Of a DNA stretch of 64,000 bases, positions 1-11,464 are shown in pieces. Source of the stretch: Dipteronia dyeriana (lineage: Eukaryota; Streptophyta; Magnoliopsida; Sapindales; Sapindaceae); assembly GCA_032871835.1 (NCBI GenBank), contig CM065296.1:7760001-7824000 (forward strand), given 5' to 3'. Within the stretch, counting starts at the first letter, position 1; each line of letters starts with the position of its first letter. The notes beneath the pieces are model-generated. The model was given only the letters and a program-made list of their open reading frames with translations, made no database searches and had not been told where the DNA came from. The position numbers and the translations under genes are program-made.

Positions 1-819
1 TGCAAAAACAAATTCTTTGAAAATTTTGAAGGAAAAACAACCAACAAAACAAAACTACAAATAGGCATGGCACTCAGCCAAAACCGACCCTAACATAGGG
101 AGGGAATTCGTCCGGCCAATATCTGTCCTCCACACAAGAAAAAACATTCTTAGCTAAAATGCCTCGAAATAAACATAAAACATCCCCAACATAAACCCTC
201 AATCAAAAATCCCCAAACACAAACCCTAAATCAAAATTCCCCAAATACAAGTCAGAGTGGAAATTTCTCATGTAAAAACAATAGTTTTGAACAAAGTAAA
301 CTCTTGCAAGCAAAAGCCCTCAAGTTTACATGAAAAATAACCACAATTTTGAAACCAATTTCAACCGTAATATGTACCCGTAGCTTTCGTCACGCCGCAC
401 TTCTATGTTTCGTCATCATCGGATTCTTCTGCAAGTGCTTCGTTCGACGTCTTCAGAGGTCGAACGATGGGGTTGTAAGGGTCAAGTGGTTGAATGGGGT
501 GTGGTGGGGTGGAGTGGAGTGGGGTGGCGAATGGTCTATGTTGGTGGGTTGTAAATTGTACTGGTATGAAACCCGATAACCATAAAAAAAAAGGCATCCA
601 ACATGTTTTTTGTTTGCTGTTTTTAGTACTGAAAAAAAAATATACTATTAATATTAATTTAAAGTTTATTTACTAATAGTGTAATATTTTTTAAAATTAG
701 TAAATATAGAAACTATTTTATTTAAATATGGTGAAAATAATTAAATTATAAAGTTAAATTTATTTTTAATATTGATCTATATATCATCATTAATAGTGTA
801 AGGGTATAGTATAAATATC
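1..819. other. AT-rich non-coding DNA, probably PP2C intron 3 or 3' flank
   Basis: No supported gene. The expected fourth PP2C exon (the segment following the SGTTALAAL motif in the family) was looked for on the minus strand and not found, so intron 3 probably runs beyond the left edge. Short degenerate direct repeats of about 28 bp built on CCCCAAACACAAACCCTAAA lie around 183-252. A G/T-rich stretch lies around 475-555. Confidence 0.5.
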
Positions 820-975
820 AAATTACAAGTTTTCAGATATTGTGTTTTGAAAAAAACAAACAACCTAACTTTTCCATTCAGATTTCAGATAAAAAAAATA
901 AACATGTTGTCCAAACTTCAGATTTCAGACTAGTTCAGATCTGTTTAGATTTCAGACAAAAAAACAAACACCGCC
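820..975. repeat. Terminus of a PIF/Harbinger (Tourist-like) element
   Basis: The segment ends in AAAAAAACAAACACCGCC followed by TTA. Read inward this gives GGCGGTGTTTGTTTTTTTG, which fits the PIF/Tourist terminal pattern (GG..(G/C)TGTTTG), and TTA is the usual 3-bp target. The interior is full of TTCAGA and TTTCAGAC words. A closely similar segment forms the 3' end of the Harbinger element at 23543-23725, in the same orientation. The other end was not located, so the element size is unknown. Confidence 0.55.
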
Positions 976-1328
976 TTAGTAAACTCATTTCAGATTCTAT
1001 ATAGCACACAGCAGTCTCAACTTGCATGAGTCAAGTTGTCATTATCCTTGACGTTACGACAAATTGCACTCAAGAAAAATGACGGCCATAGCAACAGAGT
1101 AGGGATCAGATAAGAGAAAATCATTCTAAATGGCTATCACACGTCACAACACAGACCATATTGTTACAGATAACTCCAGGCTCGTACAGAGGATTTAGAA
1201 TTGTTATTTGTTAAATGCCATAAGGGCACTCAACTAGCATACTTATCCCAGAAGCACAATATAAAAGAGTAAAATCACAAACTTGAAGTCATAATATTTA
1301 AATATGAGGTCAGTAGACAAGCACTAAC

Positions 1329-2738
1329 CTCCCAAGAACCAGAGCTGCCAATGCAGTGGTGCCAGAAGCAAGGGTAGCATCCAATGAGCAAGCTTCTGCA
1401 AAAGCAGTGTCAGTTTGCAGAAAAGCTGAAGCAACAACCCTCTCAATTTCGCTGGGAAATTCTTTATCCTCAAAAATGAACCTCGGCAAATGCTGGCAGG
1501 CAAAGTCAGCAGCATGTTTTCCACCATGTCCATCAAACACCTGATAACCAACGAGTTGATATTCTTGAAATTGCACAATATGCAATGCATGGAAATGACT
1601 GTTCCTATTATGATAAATGGTGACCAACTTTGTGGTCACTTCTAGTCTTCTACCACCACCAAATCGCCCGCACCACAAAACATATCCACATATAAGTAGT
1701 TATTTTCAGTGAAATATCATTTTATGGCATACTATAAATTCATAAACAAGATTTAAACTACTTAACACACGATTTCCCAGAAATTTACAATTAGGAAAAA
1801 TATTAGGATTTAGGGCAACAATTATAGATTAACTGTTTGACAATGTCCAGATATGAGGCAAGTCACCATTTTGAAACAACCTGTGTTGGATATAAAATGC
1901 ATTTGCACCATAATAGTAGCAATGGCAATATGCAGAATCATTAGTAAAACTAACAAGAGAAAAGTACCCCATAGAAGGCACTGGGCTCAGCTGTAAAGTT
2001 TTCGATCCCATAATCATCCATAAAATTGTCGACACACAAGTATACATCTTCCATGCTTCTGCGAACTCCCATGTCAGCCCATGCTCCTGATCGAACAATT
2101 GGTATGAACTCAGTCTCATGATTTTCTACAGCAAGCACAGGTTCCACGGAAATATCCAGCGCCTTTGTCTTCACCTGCTATAATTACCGTCAGAACCTTA
2201 ACTAGAAACACATACCTATCCAAAGAATTCAAATCAGGCAAAAAACTCATATGTACAAAACAAATCTAAAGCGCCCAAAGGTACAAACTTTTAGTATGAT
2301 TAGCACTCAAGACGAAACAATTAAGATTCTTTAAGTCCATAATCTAAACATCTTCAATTCGAACACCCTTTTTTTCCATGAACATGTTCTCACAATTGAT
2401 CCACATTTCCTTCAAAATTACACTGCTTGACTCTCAGTCGTCTCATCATTTACTACATTAGTTACTCGCATAAAAACAAAAAACAAAAAACAATAAAAAC
2501 AAATAGTAAATACGCTAAAACCCACTAAAACAAATACACAATACATTGTGGAGGACTACAAAATAAGAGGAATTCACGAACTTACAAGAGAAGGGTGACG
2601 AACCAGCGACTTATTACACGGCAACACCACGCAATCGCTGCTCAGACACTGTCGATAGGCAGCCGCAAGCGGGATCGGCGGCCGACCCTCGCTCGAGCTC
2701 CCATTTTCTCCGATTACAATCCCTTTACTGGCATCCAT
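1329..2738 (-). CDS. Protein phosphatase 2C, DBP1-like (5' three exons)
   Basis: Metal-dependent Ser/Thr phosphatase, PPM/PP2C family. Three exons on the minus strand give 190 codons without a stop: exon 1 2586-2738 (51 codons, starts MDASKGIVIG, donor GTAAG), exon 2 1968-2174 (69 codons, acceptor CAG at 2175-2177, donor GTACTT), exon 3 1329-1540 (212 bp, acceptor CAG, donor GTTAGT). Family motifs in order are RSGAWADMG, RRSMEDVYL (about residues 88-96), VFDGHGG (about 121-127, with the metal-binding Asp) and SGTTALAALVLG. Family members are about 380-400 residues, so roughly the C-terminal half lies off the left edge or was lost. The order next to a CV-like gene matches Arabidopsis DBP1 (At2g25620), a DNA-binding PP2C; orthology is inferred from motifs and position. 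The start is the only in-frame ATG of exon 1. Confidence 0.88.
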
Positions 2739-5343
2739 TTTGTTCCACCATCACGTCCTCCACCTTGACTAAAAAAAAATACTATATAGTATGACTCACT
2801 GAGTCGATCGACGAGTTAACTCGGATGCAGAAAGATCAGAGCTCCAAAAAAAAACCTACTAGGCTGAAATTTTTTCAGGTCGGGTGCGATTAAAAAGACG
2901 ACTCGGCTGTAACTGAAACAAACTTTAGTAGTAACCAACAGTTTTTTGTTTTTTTACCAAAAAAAAAAAATCTAGGGTTTTGACAGTTTGTGTTTAAAGG
3001 GGTAATTCTGAAGCTCTAGAAACTGAAAAGGAGAGTTTTTGTTGAGAGAATGTGCGTTTTAGGGTTTATAGAAACACAAAACTAGGGTTTTAGAAACCCA
3101 AAATTGTAGTCTTTCACAGTTACACTGCGATCTATGCGAGAGAGAGAGAGATTTTGGGCGATTGACACGAGGGTCTTAGATGGCGATGAATGCTGACTTC
3201 TAACTGGTCGGTTTCTCTAAAACGTTGTCGTTTCTTGGATTGTGAATCGGAATGCGCAACTGAATTGTAGAGATTTTTTTATTATTATTAAAAAAACAAA
3301 TTATATTTATTACCGATGAATATTGCTATGATGGCAACTTTTGTTGACTGGAAAAGGTTTTAATGAATAAAATTATGTGCACATTTTAAATATGGTGCAT
3401 GTGATTGCACATGCTTGACTAACTTAATTTAATTTGAATTTTGTTTTTGAGAATTATTTATTGGTAGTTATAATTTATATACAGTGTGATCGCATTTATG
3501 TGTCTAATTTCAAAGGATTTTTTTAGGAAAAGAAATAAATTAGAGTATAGGTGACTGCATTTGATTTTTTCACCTAGCATTTAATCAGATTTAATATGTA
3601 TCATTCGTTGTTTTATTTTGTTGTAAGTAATAAACCAACTAAATAAAATATTAAAATTATTGGTTATGAAAACACTTAAAAATTAATCAACTGAATATAT
3701 ATTAATTTATAACTTCTAAATTCATCATTATAAATCGTATCTAATTTTCTATTTTATCTTCTTTCACAGCCTTAACAATAATAATATATATTTTTCTTCT
3801 TATTATTTAAATAATTTTAACAGCCATAAGAACTGGTTTTTTTAGGACTCTAAAATCTATATTTGAATGTAATTTTTTTATTTGTATTCAAACCTATTTC
3901 GACTTCTATTCATATTTCGGTACAGATTTTTTTTCCCTCATAATTTGATTAGTTTTATGTTACATGATTAGAAAAAACTAGCACTTTTTTTTAAAGAAAA
4001 CAACAGGTTTTGTAAACAAACTTAAACTAACTTAACCATAAACTATATATCGTAAGCTACAGTATATCATTTCTATATGCTTTGAAGAGATACTCTCAAA
4101 TTCAACATTAATTTTGTTAATTTACATATACATTTATATATATAATTGAATTATGTATGTTGACATATTTATATAGTATGTTCACATTGATAGAACATAT
4201 AGATTTCATTATAAATGTATAATTATATTATTATAATTCCACATATAAACATTAAACACATTAAAATATAAATATATAACAAATAATAGTTTGAAGGGTA
4301 TAAATATATAAGTTTTTATTTTTAAATATCTGTAACTTAAAGAAAAAATTAACTTAACAATTATATTCAGTTTTCAGTTAAATAAATTAAACATGTTATT
4401 CAGTTTTCAGTTTCAGTCACTATTCAGTATTTGATATAATTCAACATTATTCAATCTTTAGATAAAAAATAAAATGCAAGCTAAGTTAACCGGTATTTTA
4501 TTTCAAGAATGGCATGATTTATTGGTTTTACTTTTATTTATTTTATTTTTCATGTGAAAATTCTCGCTAAATTGCGGTAGAGATATTATTTGAGTATAAC
4601 TAGAGTAAAATCATATTATATAATTTATGAAAAGAATACGAAGTGATTGACTGTTTTCTCTAGTGTATTTTGAAAGTAAAATCATATTCTTTGAAATATA
4701 TCGAACTCGAAAACTCCAGACCTAAGTGTAACGGACATTTAAGTGGGTTAACATCTTCTTCTAGGTAGTTTTAACACAGTGATCGATAAGATATCGTTTG
4801 GAAATTGCATCTAATATATAATTGTTGAGTTAATTGATATAAATGAGAATATGTGAATTCATATGTTGTCTCATGATTTTTGTTATAGATATTAAACACT
4901 TTATACACTTATTTATTGATGGGTTTAATGTCTTAAAAAAAAAAAGTTTACGGAGCAACATGTAAATTCGAGTATGATTTTAGGAATGTATGAGAATTAA
5001 CCTGGGTGTTTAGCATAAAAGATAGTTTGGTATGAGTAAGCAAATGTGATTTTGGCTTGGACGTTAAGAAAGCGGTAGAGATCGAGGGCAGGTGCAGCGC
5101 ACGCATGAGTTGGAATTTGATGTTTTTGTCTAGAAGAAGGAAGGCATTTCCAACACGCGTCCCTAAAGAAAAATATTGGAGACGGCAAGCATTTAGGTGG
5201 CTTCATTGGAGGGTCCAACCCACGTGTCTACCCCACAAACCGCCACTATTCCGGTCCTCCTCAACCTCTACCGTATCCAAACCAACCACCTCCAACAATG
5301 TCTCCCCAAATATCGGAGGAGTTTAAGTAGGTATTCAAAACGT
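2739..5343. other. Shared 5' intergenic region of PP2C and CV genes
   Basis: About 2.6 kb of AT-rich DNA between two divergent genes. The first 450 bp next to PP2C holds a GA run (about 3138-3151) and repeated AGGGTTT words, typical of plant 5' leader or promoter DNA, and probably contains the PP2C promoter. The 4340-4460 stretch repeats TTCAGT and TTTCAG words and could be a decayed MITE. No open frame here resembles a protein. Confidence 0.5.
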
Positions 5344-5362
5344 ATATATATATATAAATATA
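5344..5362 (+). promoter_or_regulatory. TATA-like box of the CV gene
   Basis: A run of TATATATATATAAATATA lies about 50-65 bp upstream of the CV start codon, with no competing gene between. It is the only obvious TATA element near this start, but the upstream DNA is AT-rich, so position rather than sequence carries the call. Confidence 0.45.
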
Positions 5363-5410
5363 AAAGAATCTTCCTCGTTCCTCTCATTGCTGTTTTATTT
5401 CATATAATAA

Positions 5411-5922
5411 ATGGCGATTACAACCAGTTGCTGCCTCAATCTCCCTTCTCCAACTCCTCCTTCGCCTTCAAAGCGAACCCAACTATTACTTCCATGGTAA
5501 ATTAATGATATATTTAAACATTAATTAACGTTTTTCTCTTGTTTAATTTTATATATAAAAATATATGTTGATGCAGTCACAAGAACGACAAGTGGAGAAG
5601 GCAGTGTGTAGTGAGCATGGCATGCGTTGTTATAGGACTTCAAATGGGCAGTTTCGAAGAGGCCATGGCAAGAGACATAAACAGCACGATGCCATTAACA
5701 ACAGTCTCCAATGCTGATCTTCATCAGGTTCCAAGATGGAGTGATAAGAGAATGTGTCCGCCATGGATTTTGAATTCCCTGGAAACCATTGTGCCTGAGA
5801 ATCTGCCGAGGCCGTCGGCTCGCCGGAGATTGGAGTCTATTCACTCTTACTCTTCCAAGACTGCTCCGGTGATCATCATAAGCAGAAGCAGAAGCAGCAG
5901 CAGCGATTGCTTTTCCATGTAA
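5411..5922 (+). CDS. CV: CHLOROPLAST VESICULATION (CV)-like protein
   Basis: Small plant-specific protein. In Arabidopsis it is targeted to chloroplasts, induced by stress and senescence, and drives vesicle-mediated removal of thylakoid and stroma proteins. Two exons: 5411-5496 and 5577-5922, joined through donor ATG|GTAAAT and acceptor GATGCAG|TC. The splice completes a Cys codon and gives 143 residues. Residues 1-29 are rich in Ser, Thr and Pro without acidic residues, as in a plastid transit peptide. The C-terminal half holds the block I take as the conserved domain: VPRWSDKRMCPPW (80-92), LETIVPENLPRPSARRRLES (97-116). The tail is Ser/Arg-rich. The assignment rests on this block, the size, the transit-like N-terminus and the PP2C neighbour, the same gene pair as At2g25620/At2g25625. 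An internal ATG at 5611 would drop the transit region, so the spliced start is preferred. Confidence 0.82.
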
Positions 5923-6167
5923 TATATATTATTTTCTCATCACTGCTACTACTTGTACATATATAACAATTAATATAAGCCAAATCAATTCCATGAATCC
6001 TACTAATGAACATATGCAATAAATCCAAGTACGATTACCAGAAAGATCAAAGAAGATGGGATTTTCATGTTTATTTTAATTGTAGTACAAGAGATTGGCT
6101 TGATTTAAATTGATAGTATGAGTACAGGGTAGTACATGTGTAGTACAAATCGGATGGATGTTTTAGA
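5923..6167. other. CV 3' flank
   Basis: AT-rich DNA after the CV stop, with AATAAA-like words (ATGCAATAAATCC near 6014) that could serve as a polyadenylation signal. No gene seen. Confidence 0.4.
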
Positions 6168-6420
6168 CTTTGTGAATATCTTTCGTAGTAATAAGCAGCG
6201 GACCCCGGGCCACAAGCATTGGTCGACCAGTCTTCTCTGACTAATAAGTTCTGAGTATTTCAATACCTTTTGATAAGGTCGGTATAAGTATATATACTTC
6301 CAATTTTCAATTTCATCTATAAAATTCATTTAATTTTGTTTTTAGGTAAAGAATTCATTTTCTTTGAGCCATAAAAAATAATAATTAAAGTGAATATATA
6401 TATTTATTTGTTTTTACATC
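6168..6420 (+). repeat. Direct repeat, copy 1 (copy 2 at 23731-27627)
   Basis: This stretch starts GTGAATATCTTTCGTAGTAA and ends near GTGAATATATATATTTATTTG. It matches, in the same order and orientation, 23731-23867 plus 27479-27627, where the match is split by a 3.6-kb insertion. Shared landmarks are GAATAAGCAG.GGACC, TATTTCAATA, ACTTCCAA, TTTCAATTTCA.CTATAAAATTCA and TTTCTTTGAGCCAT.AAAATAATAATTAAAGTGAATA. The copies bracket the 17-kb transposon nest. No coding capacity was recognised. Confidence 0.7.
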
Positions 6421-6900
6421 TGAAGTCTTAAAAATAGGTGGAAATGTCTTATTAAAACATTTCTGTTTGTTTTTTTAAATTATCTTTATCTGAGAATATA
6501 AAAAAAAAAAAAAAATCCCAACTTTTATCTAAAGTCTTTTAGGACGTCACTTCAATTTACTTTTTTTTTTATTTCCAAATTGCTCTCCACCAAATAGCTT
6601 ATTTCCCAACATATCCTTATATACACATAACCAAACCCTTTATTTTCTTCTCACGTCCTTTGCTCTTCTCTCTCAAAAACCATTATCATAAGCTTTCAAA
6701 AACCATTCTAGTTCATAAAATAAAAAATAAAAAAAATAAAAAAAAAAAAACTTTTTTTTTTAACACTGTATATGAGCATACAGTGCACCACCCTTTTTGT
6801 TTTCCTTTTCTTTCTTTGATTCACGCACAACCCTCGTCTTCTTAACAAACATATATGTATATTATATATTTTATAAATCTTTTTAGTTTAATTGATACAT
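6421..6900. other. AT-rich spacer
   Basis: Homopolymer-rich DNA with A and T runs (6500-6515, 6717-6760). The part around 6424-6540 (TCTGTTTGTTTTTTTAAAT, TTATCTGAG) vaguely recalls Tourist-type ends but has no clear inverted repeat or TSD. No gene seen. Confidence 0.35.
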
Positions 6901-8303
6901 TGTTTTGGTAGGCTATCAAAAGAATATATAAATATTATATCCTCTTTTAAAAACCTCATTATATCTTTTTATTTAAAACAAAATCTTTATTTTGTTTTTA
7001 TTAAAAGATATCATCTAAGTTAAATTTCAACTATTTAAATTCAAAAATTAAATATTTAATTTAATAAAATAAATTAATCATATTATCTTATTTTATTCAA
7101 AAAATAAATATCAGCAAACACCCTCAAATTAGTTATTAATAACAAAATTAAATAATCTTATTATTTAATCACCATTATTCATTAATCAAATAATCTCATT
7201 ATTCAATTAATTCCTGAATAAAGAAGTGTCACTTTCGTAACACAATTAATTGGATAATCCAATTAAATAACCGTGACACTTGTTACCTAAATCGACTGGG
7301 CTAGTAAGGGGATCTAATGGACCCACAGTATTTTGAGCTCCAATAATCTTCGGATTCATTAATTAAATTCTTTAATTAATATTCATTGATTATTAACTCC
7401 GGTATTATTCCACTAAAAACTCGAAACGACACTCTCTCAACTGTAAACGTTTTACACAGACCAATACAACTCGGTGTCCATCAATATAGCTACTACATAT
7501 GATGTGATCCTCCACGGTAGTTCATAATTAGAGGGGTATAACGGAACTAGAGCTGAGTCACAATGCTCGTTATACCCCTCTAATTACATATATCCTTTAA
7601 GTACCGTTGATTCTCTAATGAACAATAAATTCTATTTCCTCACGGACTTAGGAGATTGCTCATATTGTCCACCCTTAAGAAAACCATCATCTACTTCTCA
7701 TAAGAATGAGTGGATTCCTCTATTGTGTACAAACCTTCTCAATCACAAGCCAAATCACAATCCCAACATACAGAGTATATTGATCAGGAACTGCATCTGA
7801 CCTCACCCATGGTATATCAAAGACCACGATCAAATTTACAGGAGTCGATAAGACGCTCAGGATTACGACCTCCCATATATAACCATCATTAGTTGATATA
7901 TATGAGTCTCATCGGTAAACAGATCTTAGTGATAGATTCATATAGATCATGACTCAGTCCTATATAATCACATCATACAATGTGTCTCTATTCTCATATC
8001 TCATATAAACAATTCAGGATAGAATAACCGTACATTACGGAATGGACCGTAACTATAGATTAACCGTAAATAAAGTACCCAGTTTTATTTGCTATCTATG
8101 GACTCTTTAGATTGTACGTCTCTTACTGTATTCATCTATATATGACACTCATATACACAGTTCGAGATTACATCCGACAATCTAGGATGTTAATTTTCAC
8201 AAGTTATAAAATAAAAAACACAACAAGAATGAATTGAACTTTTCTTTTTATTTATTTCATAAATCCATTTATAAATTACATGTTTAGGGCATAAACCCCA
8301 ACA
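6901..8303 (-). repeat. 3' LTR of the copia element
   Basis: Read on the minus strand the LTR opens TGTTGGGGTTTATGCCCTAA immediately after a polypurine tract, which fixes the 8303 end. The other end is placed at TGTTTTGGTAGG (6901), giving TGTTGGGG/CCAAAACA terminal inverted repeats and a length of about 1.4 kb. No second LTR survives, so 6901 is an estimate. The LTR contains a perfect 19-bp hairpin. Confidence 0.6.
7525..7586. repeat. Perfect 19-bp inverted repeat in the copia LTR
   Basis: Arms 7525-7543 (TAATTAGAGGGGTATAACG) and 7568-7586 are exact reverse complements around a 24-nt spacer. In LTR RNA this would fold into a stable stem-loop. It remains perfect while the element's coding region has decayed. 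Confidence 0.9.
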
Positions 8304-8320
8304 ATCTCCCACTTTCACTA
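8304..8320 (-). other. Polypurine tract of the copia element
   Basis: On the minus strand GTGAAAGTGGGAGAT directly precedes the LTR start TGTTGGGG. This is the plus-strand priming site expected immediately 5' of a 3' LTR. Confidence 0.8.
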
Positions 8321-8512
8321 AAGCATGTGAGGCCTGTTTCATAACCCTAGACTATCTAAGTGTCCGGAAAACACTTTAGACTGTAAGGTCTTCATAAATG
8401 GATCAAAATGATTGTCTTGTGAGGATATCTTGGTGACGATCACATCTCCTCTCTACATTATCTCTCTAATGAGATGATACTTTCTCTCTATATGCTTCCC
8501 TATCTTGTGGCT

Positions 8513-11227
8513 TCATGGTTTTTTGGAATTAGCCACAGCACCACTGTTATCGTAATAAAGTATGATGGGCTTATCCAGATTTGAAACAACTTTCAGATCA
8601 CTCAAGAACTTACGGAGCAGCCAAACAGCCTCTTTAACAGCTTCACAAGCGACTACATATTCGACTTCCATAGTGGAGTTAACAATACAAGATTGCTTGA
8701 TACTTCTCCATACAATGGCTCTACCATCCAAGGTGAATACTGATCCAGACTTAGATTTTCTAGAATCCATATCTGACTGAAAATCAGAATATATGTATCC
8801 TAACGGGATCAAATCCTGTCCAGAATACACTAACGTATAATTTCTCATTTTATGAAGATACTTGAGAATATTCTTGACAGTAACCCAATGATCCAATCAT
8901 GGGTTGGACTTGTATCTGCTTATTACTCCGACTGCATAGCAGATGTCCGATCTCTTGCATAACATATCATACATGAGACTACCTATTGTTGATGCATAAA
9001 GTATACGACTCATATCATCAACTTCTTGAGGTGTCTTAGGACACTGATCCTTATACAAGTGAACTCCATGCCTGGAAGGTAAAGTACCTTCATGGAGTTC
9101 TGTATTGAAAATCGCATAAGAATCTTGTCGGTATACGATGCCTAAGACATTGCTAAGAGTTTATTCTTATGATCCCTTATAAGTTGGATCCCAAGAACAT
9201 AACTCACATTTCCCAAATCTTTCATTTGGAATTGGCTAGCCAGCCAACCCTTTACATCAAACAACACCCCCACATTAGTCACAATGGGTAGGATATCATC
9301 CACGTATAAAACCAGGAAACTACTTTCTTGTCAATGATCCGCTTGTAGACATAAGGCTTATTGACGTTCTGCTCAAAGCCATAGGTTTTTATCACATCAT
9401 CAAACTTGATGTTACAAGATCTAGATACTTGCTTGAGTCCATAGATGAACCTTTACAGCTTGTAAACCTTTTGCTCTTGACCTAGAGACAAAGTCCTTTG
9501 GTTGCATCATATAGATGCTCTCATCACGATTGTCATTCAAGAAGCAATTTTGATGTCCATTTGCCAAATTTCATAATCGAAATAGGCAGCAATGGATAAG
9601 AGAATCCTAATAGACTTAAACATGGCTATAGGTGAGAAGGTCTCTTCATAATCGACCCCCTCTTTCTGGGTATAACCATTGGCCACTTGCCTTGTCTTGA
9701 AGGTCTCTACCTTCTCGTCTACTCCTCTCTTTCTCATGTAAATCCACTTACCCCCTATGGGTTTTACCTCATCCGGTAAGTCTACAAGATCCTAGACTAA
9801 GCTAGAGTACATGGACTCCATCTAAAGATTCATGGCTTTAAGCCATTTCTTTTTATCAGGATTTTCCATTGCATTCTTAAATGTCAATGGATCATCCACA
9901 CTATAAGTAAAGACAACACCTTGTCCCTCGTATATACCTAAATAGCGTTCAGGTTGTCTTACAACCCTCTCATTACATCTAGGTGGTAGTGTATCCTGAT
10001 TAGAAACCATCTGACTCTCAGATGTTTGTGGATCAACAATTCTTATTGATGAAGCACTAGTCTCACCAGGCTCCAACTCATTCAATACAATCTTAGAATG
10101 AGATTTATGGTCACTAATATAATTGTCCTCAAGAAACGTTGCATTTGTCGATACAAATACTTTGTTAACTTTGGGACTATAGAAATGTCCACATTTGGAC
10201 TTCTTGGAGTATCCTACAAATAGACAGATCACAGATTTAGAGTCTAGCTTTCCACTTCTATTCTTCATCACATTTGCTGGACACCCCATATGCGAAAATG
10301 TAGCAAACTAGCTTTACAACTATTCCACAACTCTAGGTAAGTCTTAGGAACAGATTTGGATGGCACTACATTCAAAATGTATGCCGCTATTTGTAACGCA
10401 TATCCCTAGAAGGTATTTGGTAATGATGAGAACTAATCATAGATCTCACAATTTTCATCAGGGTTCTATTTCTCCTCTCTGCTACACCATTTTACTGAGG
10501 TGTACCGGGAGCTGTGAGTTGGGAAACTATCTTATGCTCGACCATGAAGTCTTCAAACTCTTGGTCAATATACTCACCTCCACGATCCGATCGTAGTGAC
10601 TTGATAGTCCTACCTAATTGATTCTCAACTTCAGCTTGTAATTCTTTGAACTTTTCAAATGTTTCCGACTTTCATTGCATTAGGTAGACATCTGTATCTT
10701 GAGTAGTCATCTATAAAGGTGACATAATACTCATAGCCGCCCCTAGCTTTAACATTCATCTGTCCGCAGACATCTGTATGTATGAGTTCTACTGGCTCTA
10801 TAGCTCTAAGCCTTTTTCCAGTAAAAGGTCTCTTAGTCATCTTACCTTCTAAACATAATTCGTAGATAAGTAAGGTGTCAACCTTTAACTCACTTAAAAG
10901 TCCTCTTTTTACTAGTTTGTCTATCCAGTCAAGGATGATATGACTAAGCCTTAAATGACAGAGATACGTGTCATTATCTGGAGAAATCTTATGTCGTTTA
11001 GTTTTTAGTTTTTCAACTTTAAACATTTTGGTGTTAAGAAATGTATTATATATTAATGGTCTTAACGCATACAAATTGTTTTCATTAATTTCTGAACAAA
11101 TATTCAGGTCATTATTTCCAATAATAACATACTTATCATTAAAATAATCAGAATACGATTGTTCTAACGATTTAGAAACAGAAATCAAATTCTGTGTAAA
11201 TCTAGGAATATAAAAAACATTGTTCAA
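8513..11227 (-). pseudogene. Copia pol pseudogene (integrase, RT, RNase H)
   Basis: Polyprotein remnant broken into several frames. 11227-10655 carries the GAG-pre-integrase His region (YLCHLRLSH) and the integrase start (ELIHTDVCGQMNVKARGGYE, YVTFIDDYSRY). About 10655-10290 continues integrase with SLRSDRGGEYI, TAPGTPQ-stop-NGVAERRNRT and several stops. 10289-9822 is the linker with LFVGYSKKSKCGHFYSP and the approach to RT. 9737-9537 is RT (KTRQVANGYTQKEGVDYEET, ETFSPIA). 8896-8513 is RNase H (YSDFQSDMDSRKSKSG, TMEVEYVVACEAVKEAVWL, LYYDNSGAVA). At least four frameshifts and many stops are visible, so no functional product is possible. Confidence 0.88.
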
Positions 11228-11464
11228 TAATAAAAAAAAAACTATTATTATTACAAAATTACAATCTTATTGCTCCCACTTCTTTAGCCAATACGACATC
11301 CTCCGACCCCACACATATTGAAAAGACTCCTTTCTCTAGCTGTGTCCAAGAATTAGTTCACTGCAAAGAAGAAAAAACATGGCTAGTGGCCCCCAAATCA
11401 ACTATCCAGGGTATGGAATCATCTTCCACTAAACAAGATTCAAAAATAAGTAATTATATTGTTG

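Larger units (their letters stand above)
6901..11464 (-). mobile_element. Truncated Ty1/copia retrotransposon
   Basis: Minus-strand order, from high to low coordinate, is GAG-pre-integrase, integrase, reverse transcriptase, RNase H, polypurine tract, LTR. This order (integrase before reverse transcriptase) defines copia. The 5' LTR, gag and protease are missing: homology stops abruptly near 11464 where gypsy element A starts, itself cut. The element is full of frameshifts and stops and is inactive. Confidence 0.85.

Noticed and set aside
403..597. Minus-strand frame ending in an acidic tail (EESDDDET)
   Set aside because: The acidic end looks protein-like, but the rest is low-complexity Pro/His translation of a G/T-rich stretch, with no recognisable domain or splice partner.
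5057..5505. Overlapping frames upstream of and across CV exon 1
   Set aside because: They lie in the promoter or in another frame of CV exon 1; the spliced CV model explains the region better.
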